Source: Scatophagus argus
Taxonomy: Eukaryota > Chordata > Actinopteri > Scatophagidae
Length of the DNA: 64,000 nt
Direction: 5' to 3'
Assembly: GCF_020382885.2 (NCBI RefSeq)
Contig: NC_058513.1
Span: forward strand, 10,015,774-10,079,773
Part shown: positions 25,515 through 36,800 of the stretch, one piece after another
Layout: the number at the start of each line of letters is the position of its first letter
Position numbering within the stretch: position 1 is the first letter of the stretch
Translations under genes and position numbers: made by a program
The notes under the pieces: model-generated
The model's input: the letters and a program-made list of their open reading frames with translations, nothing else
What the model was told of the DNA's origin: nothing
Databases searched by the model: none

Positions 25515-28500
25515 ATGAAGTTGCTTCATAAAGACATTGAAAAAGATAATGCCGGGTGAGTGTTTGGCGATAGCTAATGTTAGCAAGCTAGTCAGCATGC
25601 TATTTTGCAGCTGACTGTACATGTGTCAACTTAGTCGTGCTAAATGTCAGTCAATTTATATTCAACATTACTAGCAGAGACTTGGTCGTATGGATTGGTG
25701 CGAGGATAGTCCCCTTTGTACATAATATATAGATATGTAACGTACCAGTACACAGATCATGAAATGTAACTACTGTATATGAGCACAGATTGTATCACTC
25801 AACGTTCGCTTTGATGACTAAGCACAAGTCGACCCAGTAAACAAAATAGCATGGATGCTGATAAATTTGAACATTTACCTGTCAGGGTCTTGTAGATGTT
25901 CACATTTTAAAAAGTATATTTCCCATCCTGCACCTGACTTTATCACTAACTTGAATGACACCACCTCAGAAGCTGGCTTATTGATGGCATACACTTCTTC
26001 AGTCAGGTGACTCTGATACCAGAGGAGGCAGAGGATATGTGGCACACATACAACCTGCTGCAAGTGGGGGACAGCCTGAGAGCATCCACCATCAGGTAAC
26101 TACTAATTTCTATAACCATAAAGGTGACAGCTGAAGCCCTACAGTGCACACCTGACTATGATTTTTAGCCCCGTAGAAAGCCAGCCAGTTTAACTAGTTT
26201 TGTATAGCTTTAGTAGAGCTGAACTATCCAGTTTAACTTCAGCAAAGCTTTATTGATTAAAGTCACTCTGCATTTGTAAATGCTTGTGCTTGTTTTCTCA
26301 CAAGTTCCTCACTTTTCTTTCAGCCTTTCTGTGAATCAGTTAGTGTTTTGGTCTCAAAAACACACACATACTAAGGCCCTTTTCCTCTGTTACTACAGGA
26401 AGGTGCAGACAGAGTCCCCTACTGGAAGTGTGGGCAGTTCCAGAGTTCGAACTACTCTCACTTTATGTGTGGAGACTATTGACTTTGACTCCCAGGCCTG
26501 CCAGTTAAGAGTTAAGGGAACCAACATAGAGGAGAACCAGTATGTCAAGGTCTGATATTTCCAAGTAACCTGACAGTTGCATTCACTCATGATGATGTTT
26601 TACAGCACTATTATTTATTCTTTTTCCCCATGCAAAGATCTGAACATCTCTTCTGCTGCAGCTTTCTGTCATTGCCCAGCCAAACTTCTCAGTTTGCCTT
26701 AATGTTAACTCATGTTTGATATATGAATTTGTTTATGTTCTCTTCTTCATTCATCAGATGGGGGCTTACCACACTATAGAGCTTGAGCTTAACAGGAAGT
26801 TCACTCTGGCTAAAAAGAGCTGGGACAGCGTTGTGTTGGATAGGATTGGTAAGCAGGTGCTACTGTTTACATTTAGCTGAGATATCACTTTGTTGTATTC
26901 ATTCATAACAATCAGCAGAAAATAGCACTTTGTCTCACTCTTTTGTTTGGTGCTGTAATTTTCACATTAATAAATTAGATTTAAGCAGAAAGTGTTTTTG
27001 AAATTCTTAGCAGTAACACAAATCACCAGCAGGCACCAAAACTGTAATTACATATTAATTGCAAAGTTCACAAAATACCCACTACCTCAGATGATTCAGC
27101 TGTCATTGTCTTATTCACCCTGCAGAGCAGGCATGTGACGCAACCCAGAAGGCAGACGTGGCAGCTGTGGTCATGCAGGAGGGTCTGGCCAACCTGGTGC
27201 TGGTGACCCCTGCCATGACTCTGCTCCGTGCAAAAGTGGAGGTCACCATTCCTCGTAAGAGAAGAGGAAGCTGCACTCAGCACGAGAAGGTAGGTCAGGT
27301 CTCTGTGACTGCACAGCTGTAATAAGCTCAGATCTTGTACAGTGGATAGACTACTACTCGAGAATAAAATTTTAGTTGTTTGAGGCACGGCGACCGCTGG
27401 TTATGAAACGACCTCCCTCCTTTTTGCAGCATTTTTATATAAGATCTGTTGAAGATAATAAGCACAAAGTGGGAATATATATTTAGCACCTTAAATATAT
27501 TGCAACATTTACAGTTAAGTAAAGTAGTGTAAATCAAGAAAGGTAAATTTAATCTAAAGAACAATCAAATTTTAAAAACAAGACATTTTGAAAATATTCA
27601 GTAATCACACCAAACTAAAGCTTACTGGTATTTCTAAGACACACAGAGTTTGTCCTAAAAACATAAAAAAAAAAATGTATATTAGACATGAATGTAAGAT
27701 GACCTCCCTTTTTCAAGTGTGATTTTTGAAATAAATAAAAGGATTAATAAATCATTGCCCTATATTTGGACAAATACAGTAACTGGATGTCACAGTCCCT
27801 CAGTATGGGGACTGGGTTTATTTGTCATGTCGATTCATTTCAGATTATCTGTCTCTGCTTGCAGGCGCTGGAGAGGTTCTATGAGGCTGTGATGCAGGCG
27901 ATTCTCCGCCACATCAATTTTGATGGTAATGCTGCTGTGTAGATTGACACACAAACACACTAACACATGCAAAGACTAAAGTATGTTCCCATTTTATGTC
28001 ACATGCTTCTCCTTTTTATAATTTGTTGTTCTTATGTCTGCAGTGAGCCTCTCATTTATTGTATGTGTAATTTGTATGGCACATTTGTGGCTTAATATTG
28101 TATAATATTTCCTTGTTTTCGTTTAAAGAAATTGAACATTACAAAAGTTTAGACTTTAATTTATCTTCCTTACCACCCAGTGGTGAAGTGCATACTGGTT
28201 GCCAGTCCGGGGTTTGTGAAGGACCAGTTCATCACCTACCTCTTTAAAGAGGCAGTGCGACAGGACAACAAGATCCTGCTGGAGAATCGACCCAAATTCA
28301 TGCTGGTCCATTCGTCATCAGGTCATAAGTACTCACTCAAAGGTATGAACTGGTGGGCTCTGAGAATAATAAAGTTCAGCCTTATCACAAGATGAAAAGT
28401 CAGTAAATCCTTGTTGTTTTGCAGAAATCCTTTCTGATCCCACTGTGACAAGTAGGCTCTCCGATACAAAGGTGAGTATGCATCCTGTGATTTGTCTTTT

Positions 28501-29744
28501 TTTGTTTTGTTTTATTGAAGGTTTTGTTTTTAAGTTGGGAAAAAAGGCACAATATGGTTATTTATATTTAACTTTAAGGCAGCAGGAGAGGTGAAAGCCC
28601 TGGAAGATTTCTATAAGATGCTCCAGCATGAGCCTGACCGAGCCTTCTATGGGTGAGTGATGATAGACCACAACAGCACATAGGCACAGAGTTCTCATTC
28701 ATTCAGGCTGATAAACTCCAACCTTTGTATCATTGCATTTTTGCAGACTGGCTCATGTGGAGAGAGCTGCTGACGGCCTTGCCATCGACACCTTGTTGAT
28801 AAGCGATAAGCTGTTCAGGTACATCCTGAGAGATAGTGTTTATTTCTGGCACAGATCTTCAGGTTGTCTATTTCAGATTCACAGTGCCGTCAAATCAGCC
28901 CTGTGTATCAGTGCATGTTTTGTGTGTCTCCATCTGTCTATCCAGACACCAGGATGTCCCCACGAGGAGTCGTTATGTTCGCTTGGTAGATAATGTGAGA
29001 GACAATGGCGGCAATGTGAGGTACCAGTTCTCCTTTGTAAAAAGAGCCACAATGTTAACATTCACCAAGAAGTGGCGGAATATCTGATAAGTTTTGTCCC
29101 CTTTTTTCACACAGAATATTCTCAAGCCTTCACGTGTCTGGTGAACGTAAGCTATAAATCATTCTAATTTTTGTTAATTCTACATTTAAAAATGACTGTG
29201 GTACTTATTTGATAAAATTATCAACAACACTCTAGTGACTTACTGATTCAAGGTATTCCATGGTGTTGTCTTGTAAACAAAACAGTTATGTTTACATAGG
29301 AGTTCCTCACTGAAAAGTATTGTGGGTATTCTTAAGGCATATGAAACATATTGAATGTATTTTGACCCTCACAAAACCTTTGCAGGCCTAGTTCTTCAAA
29401 TATTTTCAGGCCTGCACTTGTAGTCTTCTGCCTTTGGTAGGGCATTAGTACTGTTCTTAGCACATCACTACCAATTATTTATTATAATTATTATTTGGAG
29501 GAAAAATTTTGTTATATTATGCATGCATGCATGCTCGTCCTTGTGCACCACGCAAAAACAGAATGTGGACAGTGTCTTCTAACACAAGCTGATGTACAGT
29601 ACTGGCTGTGTATGGTCATCTTTCGACATAACCTTGACTGTCCCCTCAGAGTTGACTCAGCTGAGCGGAGTGGCTGCCATCTTGCGGTTTCCCATTGCTG
29701 ACCTATCAGAGGCTGAGGAGGACAGCAGCTCAGACGAAGACTGA
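25515..29744 (+). CDS. pelo: Protein pelota homolog (ribosome rescue factor)
   Basis: Pelota (yeast Dom34) is an eRF1 relative that, with Hbs1, enters the empty A site of stalled ribosomes and starts No-Go and Non-Stop decay. Coding exons: 25515-25555, 26003-26095, 26399-26549, 26758-26848, 27126-27289, 27865-27925, 28181-28342, 28425-28471, 28579-28652, 28747-28818, 28946-29020, 29115-29146, 29650-29744; total 1158 nt, 385 aa, the same as the human protein. Landmarks: N-terminus MKLLHKDIEKDNAG; EEAEDMWHTYNLLQVGD; KVQTESPTGSVGSSRVRTT; middle-domain FDVVKCILVASPGFVKDQF and SGHKYSLKE; C-terminal domain LLISDKLFRHQDVPTRSRYV, and an acidic SSSDED end that human PELO also has. As expected, it lacks the GGQ motif of true release factors. 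The 13-exon layout is much more fragmented than the human gene. The start is the first ATG and fits the family. Confidence 0.97.
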
Positions 29745-29852
29745 TCCACAGAAATGGATCAGAGAATTCTTATTGGGAGAAAAGAAGAGGAAGCTTGTCC
29801 AGTGCCACAGATAACAAAAGAGTGCATTGACTCAGTGTACTCGTTGTAAAAC

Positions 29853-29858
29853 AATAAA
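29853..29858 (+). terminator. Poly(A) signal of pelo
   Basis: AATAAA about 110 bases after the pelo stop codon. Between here and the paqr4 stop at 30581 lies about 700 bases of AT-rich sequence, with no gene visible. It should hold the paqr4 3'UTR; minus-strand AATAAA occurs at 30172-30177. Confidence 0.7.
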
Positions 29859-30580
29859 GCTGCTGTGTTATGGGCTACAAATTCCACCTCTGCAACATCC
29901 ACAACTCTTTCAAGTCTAATCTACTCACCTGTTTTTTAAAATGCCCATAATTTCAAGTAACTTGATGCAGTTTTTGGTGTGTTGATGCTTTTGGTTTGAA
30001 GGTGTCTGAAAAATGCCAATGAAAAAAGAATGTAACATAATTGCCAAGTCCAAATGAAAACAGTTCAACTTTTCACTGACCTTTAGCTGTAGAAAAAAGG
30101 TGATTTTTCTTTGAGTGTACATACATTTTATCTCTCTTGCAATTAAACAACAGGAGCATTCAACCTTGTTTTTTATTTCTCATCGTGCACAAATGCAACG
30201 CAAGTTGGACCATGATATAAAAATATATATAATTTATTACAATAATTTCAAGACTATTTTGGTTATGGGTAATATGACCCAAAACTACTGCATTTCAACA
30301 AACTAAAAATCAAGTATGCTCAGGATTTTTGATTCATGATAGTGATATCAAAGTCAACAGTTACAACACTGTGAGTTCCTCTTTTTCTGCTCTGGCAAAA
30401 TGTCAAATTGCAAACTTCCCTTGCAAAGAATTTCAACGGCTGGAACTAAAGTGCATTTTAAAAACCTTTTTCCTCTCTTTATACTTCACTTTTCCTGCCT
30501 CATTGAATCCTAAATCTCATTTCTATCAGCAACCAGCGTAGCTTTGAGTTCATGCTTCTAGGTGACTGATTCTCTTTACA

Positions 30581-32893
30581 TCACTTAGTAGGGCACTGAT
30601 AGGACTTAATCCAGGCTAAATCCTCCAGTGTGCCCCAATGCAGGTAAATGATTGCGCAAACAACCATCACATGCATTATCTGGTGACTGTTGCCCCAGTT
30701 GTCAAACTGGCCTGGGATGAAGCGCTCAGGGATCTGGATGATGTTGACCAGCCCTCCTAATATAGCCAGTGAGTCCATGATAACAAAGAGGCGTAGGGAG
30801 TTTGGACTGCCCACCCCACTGCCATACACCCGGAACAAGAAGAGGCTGAAGCGGAACAGGGCCTGCCAGACAAAAGCACGTAGGCGAAGGATGTTGGTAC
30901 GGGCTGTGGTCGCACAGTATATACCATAAGCCGACAGGAGGATGTAGGCCAACAAGGCAGTCTGTCGAATGGCAGGGTAGCAAAGAAGGGTGATGTGGAT
31001 GATAGGAAGTGCTCCTGGTGACAAGAGGGAAGATATACCTGTGTATTAGTGAGCAGTGTCAATAAAATTGTTATCAGCTCAGTTGTTGGAGTTATTAACA
31101 TGGGTGGACACTTTAGACTGGCACAAGAGTCAGGAGTCAAGCTTTACTTGGACTTTACTGGTGTGAGAGTCTGGACTCTTGACTTGATTTGAGACACGAA
31201 GACAAAATTAATCAGATTTAAAGCTACACCCAGTCAATGGCAGAAACAAGACTTAAGAAAGTCATTGCTCTTGGCCAAGAAATAGTCCCAAAACCCATTG
31301 TAAAACCACAGTTGGGTGTGGTTTACTTTCTTTTTCGGGCATATTTAACAAATCAAAAATAGTGAAAAAGCTAGTAAGTAGACCTTGAGTTAAGATTAAT
31401 TTGTTTGACTTGGAAACCCCTCTGATTAGTGGTGAAGTTGGGAATAATACAGCAGAGCCAGTTAGCATCAGTGACCTACCCAAAGTGTTAACCAGACAGA
31501 CCCCAAACATGTCCAGCGACAGCAGGGTGTCGTACACATGTTCTCCTCCCACGTGGTTCATGAACACATGGTAGACCACCGAGCCCACAGTGGGACAGAG
31601 GCAGGCCAGGTAATGAACCACGCAGATCCAGACACTGTCCACCTCCATCCAGGGGATACTAAAAGGTAGCAGCACCAAGAAAAGGAAAAATGGGATGCCT
31701 GAGGTGACCGCAAGATTAGGAGTTAAAATGGGAGACAGAATAGGGGACACAGAACAGGGGAGAAAATTAGATGAATGAGATAAAAAAAAATGAAAATAAA
31801 ACATTTTTGGAACCTACACAGAGGTCATTTATAAAATTCTCTAATTATAAATCAGTGCCACCTTGTATTTAATTGCCAGAGACAGTTAGATGGTTAGTAC
31901 ACTGATATGGCCAATGATATCAGTTTTATATTGAGCGGATACAAAATGAGGAATTTAATAAACTTTAAGCTGTTCCTCAGCTCGTTTCCCTACTAGAAAC
32001 AATGTGAAGTATATGACTGTCGGGGACATGCATGGAGAAACGTGACTAATGCGCTAATGATAATTCCTTTCACTTCCCCTTAGTAAGAGTGTTAGTCTTA
32101 ACGAACTTAGGGGATACCCAACTAGGAAATGGAGCATGATGAAGATGCCTTCTGAAGTTCAAGGCTGTGCGTGCTTTAGCTCGTGCGTGATTAAATTTAC
32201 ATCTTTGCTTAAGGTAAAAACAAAGCATGTAAAGTCAGGCTTGCTTTTGTTAAAGCACATTTAAATGCATGTATATATGTTCATGCATTTTATTCATTCT
32301 GCACCTGCTCTCAATCTATGCAAATGTCTCCAATTTTTTTTTTTTTTTGCCATAACACATATGGACATCAACACCTGAGAAGTGTCAGCCAGCCACAGGA
32401 CTTTAAAGACCTTTTTAACAGTAGATATTTCCAGGACAGGGATTTCCAGGGCAGATTACGGTTAATACCCCATATCCTCATTACACACTTGCCAAGTATA
32501 CTTGCAAGTGGCCATAAGTGAGAGTAGTGCACTTATGTGTCCTGTTTTTTTCACATCCTTGTAAAGCTTAAATGAAAACAAAGTGAGAAATTTGCACTGT
32601 GTAACTGAAAATGCATATTTTTGGTAGTTAAAACCTCTGTTATTGACATTTGTAACCCAGAATATCACCTTTTGGATGAATTTCTGGATGAACAGAGAAG
32701 AAATGCACAAGTAATTTCTTGACTTACCATGGGTGTAAATGTTCCCCAACTCATTGTGCACGTAGAAGAGACTCCTGAGGCACTCCTGAGCCGTGGATAC
32801 TGGCCGGTACCCTGTCAGGACATATTTATTGAACTGGAGGTGTGTAGGGGTCTTTGCAAAGTCCAACAGCCGCGGTCTTTGGCAGAGCACCAT
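30581..32893 (-). CDS. paqr4: Progestin and adipoQ receptor family member 4
   Basis: Seven-pass membrane protein of the PAQR (hemolysin III/adiponectin receptor) superfamily, in internal membranes. Coding exons (minus): 32728-32893, 31480-31698, 30581-31014; total 819 nt, 272 aa, against about 273 in human. Landmarks: RPRLLDFAKTPTHLQFNKYV; the SLFYVHNELGNIYTHG signature; first His motif in YHVFMNH; Asp in SLDMFGVCLVNTLGALPI; the HxxxH pair in GNSHQIMHV, the residues that bind zinc in adiponectin receptors. Several hydrophobic segments fit the TM helices. I chose the ATG at 32891-32893 because a splice acceptor (attgttgcag) sits just upstream of it, implying a 5'UTR intron, and because it aligns with the human start. 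An upstream in-frame ATG at 32945-32947 would add 18 residues only if that acceptor is unused. Confidence 0.95.
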
Positions 32894-33446
32894 CACAACG
32901 TCCTGCAACAATGCCCTTACATTTAGATAGTGCAGACTCCTCACCATTTACATCCTACACGAGGCCACACTCAGTACTCCGAGGCACACTCATGAACATA
33001 GCTATCCAGAAATTCTGGTTCTTGACTCCAACATTGGACAGGTGTAATTCCAAGCAAGCAACCTGTTGAGTTAGCAAAGTGGCATGCTTTCAGTTGGACC
33101 AATCAGTAAAGGGTTCTTATCCCTAAGCTGGCGTAATCCTCACAAAAAGCTTGAGCACTACGGCAGCTGCTCCTTGTCATGGCTCATAACTGGCTAACAC
33201 GTCAACTTCACAGTGAACATAAGATAATAATCTGTGTTTCCCTTATTAGAGACTGCACATGCTCCCATTACCCATGCTCACATGCAACAGTGCTGCAGTC
33301 AGGATGACCTGGGGATTACAGCACACTAATGAAAGTGATTCACTGATGCTCAAAATTCATGTACATTTAAACATATTTTCAATATAGAAATGCACACATA
33401 TAAAATAGTGAGGCAAAATTTCCCACGGTTGGTATTCACTGATGGT

Positions 33447-33452
33447 TTTATT
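33447..33452 (-). terminator. Poly(A) signal of the glycine-rich matrix gene
   Basis: AATAAA on the minus strand, 400 bases past the TAA at 33852-33854. The region 32894-33440 between it and paqr4 holds the paqr4 promoter and 5'UTR, and nothing else recognisable. Confidence 0.5.
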
Positions 33453-33851
33453 CAATCAAATACTGTACAATCATAAAGTTTAAAAAAAACCTTTCCCATG
33501 CAAAATAAATTAGACTAATTTATGTTTTGGATGATTATTTTGAGCTGATAACACCAACTAACACTGACTGACTCAAAAAAACACTGACGATATGCAGCAG
33601 GAAAACACCATTTCAAATGCATATACAGTAAACAGTAAGTGCAGGACAAAAAAAAAATCTGTAATGCAGGTTGCATAAAAACACATAGACTGAAAACCCT
33701 AACAAATCAAAATGTTTAAATGTTGTTTATATCTCTAGACTTTCAAAACAAACACAAAAATAACAGACAGATAGAAATTAAAAATAATATACAACTGAGA
33801 AATGGTCAAAAAATAAGAGAAAGAGAGAGAGGTTATACTTGTCAGCAAGGT

Positions 33852-36800
33852 TTAACCTGTGTGGAGAAAAGAATGGAGAGTAACGATGAATGTGAGGATT
33901 GAGGAAAAACTGAAAATAGAAAATCTTTTCTTTTTTTTTTTTAAACTTTGACTCAGCCTGTTCTTACCTTGATATCCACTATTTCCAAAGAAGCCATTTA
34001 AATCATATTTGCCATTCTTTGCTCCTGAAGAAAAGAAAGAATACAGACTATTATGCAAAAGTTTAACTTGTATATCTCGAAATGTTTGCCTCTGTAAACT
34101 TGAAGGATTAGTTTGACAAATTAGTTTGATTAATTTTGGGGAAATACACATATTGACTTTCTTGCAGAGATTTCAGCGAGTGGCATACTACACAGGCTTT
34201 TTTTTGTAGTACAGTCTGTTTAGAAATACGCTGGATTTTTATTAAATGCTTCAAGTATAATGAAATGAAGAGATGTGCCAAGCATCATCTTAAGAGTCTA
34301 AGTCAGTGCATTTATAATCACTTTAGCTTTTTTGTTATTACAGCTGTTGTCTCAGCAAATTATTCACAACTTGGTGTTTATCTTTATATTTTGGGAACAA
34401 TGTTGATTGATTTGTTTATCAGTAAGAAAATTGATACACCCATATTTATACTCATTGGGATTTTTTTTGTTTGTTTGTTTGGTTTTTTTTACAAATTAAA
34501 CAAACATTAATTAGGGGGCTTTAGAGGTGCTGGTAGGCAAATTTCATTACCGTTGGACAGACAAGCCGTTTCCCTTTTTCTAGTCTTCATGCTAAGCTAA
34601 GCTAATCCACTGCTGAAGAGGGAGTTTTCCAATGGTAGTTTTTGAGCTGTTGTAGGTGTACACTATAGACTGTACACTACAGATGCATATAACACAATGC
34701 AAATGACACCTAAATGTCAATCTTTCCGTAGATTGTGCAACCATTCATGAATATTTAGTCTAGATAATCTCGGCAGCCGGACTTGCCTTGGTGGTGAAAA
34801 TGAAGTTTGAGATGCTGCTGAATGTGTATCTGACGTGGAAGCTGCTGCTGAAGCAGGTCATCAGGGTGCTCTGGCACGCCCTGTGTTTCTGAAGCAGGTA
34901 TGGAGTCAAGGGCAAGGCTGGCAGTGCCCACAGGGTCGGGCAGGTCACCTGTACCCGCTCCAGGTACCACATCAAGTGAGAAGGAGGAATCCACAGGCAG
35001 ATAGGACGGGACCGAGGGGTAGGCCTGGGCGGGGCTGGGAGCGGGAGCTGCGGGAAATGCAACCACTAAAAAGGGAGAGCAGATAACACAAACAAGATAG
35101 AGGGAAAAAATAATTGAATTGTGTTATTCTAAACTAATATTTAAGTACTGTCTTCTTTGTCTTTGCACTACGTATGCGATTAAAATGTGTTCCTAGTTTT
35201 ACCTTCTGGCTGCACTTGTCCGTTTATATAGCCCACATTTTCTGAAAGTGACAAAAATAGTTAAACATTACCTGAATGCAACAGAGTCACAAGAGACGAC
35301 CAGGCAGAAATACACACTATACCATATCTATCAATGGACATCCCCTCGCCTTCGACCGCAGTTGCCGGAGTTGGTACCTCTCCCCTCACTAAGAGAGCAG
35401 AAGGGGGAAAAAAAACAGATAACAGATTAGGGTCCACAGTATAGTTGCACTGCAAATCTCACCGCAAGAAACTTCTTTCTCTGACGCACCAAAGGATTTT
35501 CCAGCTGAATCTAGCTCAAGGGACAGGGACTCATAAGGTAAAACAACTGTATCTGTTTAAGCCAAAAAATAGATTAATGTACAATTTATTTGTACTTTTC
35601 CAACCCAGGTGGTCAGGTAAGTGGTAGTAATAATTTGAAAATACCATATTCCCCATCAGGTCTGCCCTCAGATGTAGATTCAAGGGGCTGTGACTGGTAT
35701 GATCCCTGGTTGTCTGTTGAGATGTGAAACCATTAAGTAAACATGATTAAATGCAGAGGGAAAGAATGATCAGTATGGAAACATGTAGAGTGATGCACTG
35801 TACCATATTTCCCAGAAGACTTTGCTTCAGTCCCAAAACTAAGTGGTTGCGGTGCATAGGGAACTTCACCACCAGCTTAGCAGTTGGCAAAGACACAGAG
35901 ATGAGCTAAAGTTAAACCAAATAACAAATGACAATGATAAGGTAGCTGCTGTGCTTGCTGAATCTCACCATAGTTCCCTGTTAATTTTCCATTCTGTGTA
36001 AGTCCAAGAGGTTCAGGCTGATATGGTGACCCAGCCAGGCCTGGAAGAAAATATCTAATTAAATAAATGACATTAAATCACAACAAAATAAACTAACAAA
36101 TGCATACATGTGCATGCACTGGTGTGTACAAAGCTAGCCGTCCCATCATGGCTTTGATGTCAACTTTTGGTCAAATTTTAGTATAGTAAGGTATATTATT
36201 TTTTCATAATTTACATTTATAATTCACATTTTCATTGACTGAATCATTGAAAGAAAAGTTAAAACATTTCAGAAAATGATTTGCTTTATTGCTGAGTGAC
36301 ATGCTTTTAACAAAGAGCGAAACCGTGAGAAATCACACTGTTAGAGGCTAGTTGTCTCTTCGTGTTTAGTCTAAGTTTTTACCAGATTTGCCAGCAGATT
36401 TGGCTTCAGGACTGAGACCAGCTGGTTGAGCTTCGTAAAGCATTCTTCCATGACCTGTAGAAGAGATGGAGAAAAAGAGGGAGAAGAGAAATGATTAAAA
36501 GTTAAGGGGGGCTGTTTGTAGGACATAATCACATAAACAAGGACTGAAGCCGATTATTCACCGTATTTGCTGGCTGTATTTCCATTAGCACCAAGAAGCT
36601 GTCCCCCACTGGGGAACCCACCATATCCTGAGCAGAGAAGGAGGGCAAACGGTACAAAGTGATCACATGACCTCTTAAAATGGACACTAATGAGAAGCCA
36701 TTTCACAGTCAAGTGTATATTCTGGATTTAATTTCATAGCCTATAATTTCTGGAATGACTATGACAAAACTATTAGCCACTGCAAAACACATTTTTTTGT

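Noticed and set aside
29517-29533. ATGCATGCATGC run in a pelo intron
   Set aside because: A short simple repeat with no sign of function; octamer-like matches are expected by chance in such a run.
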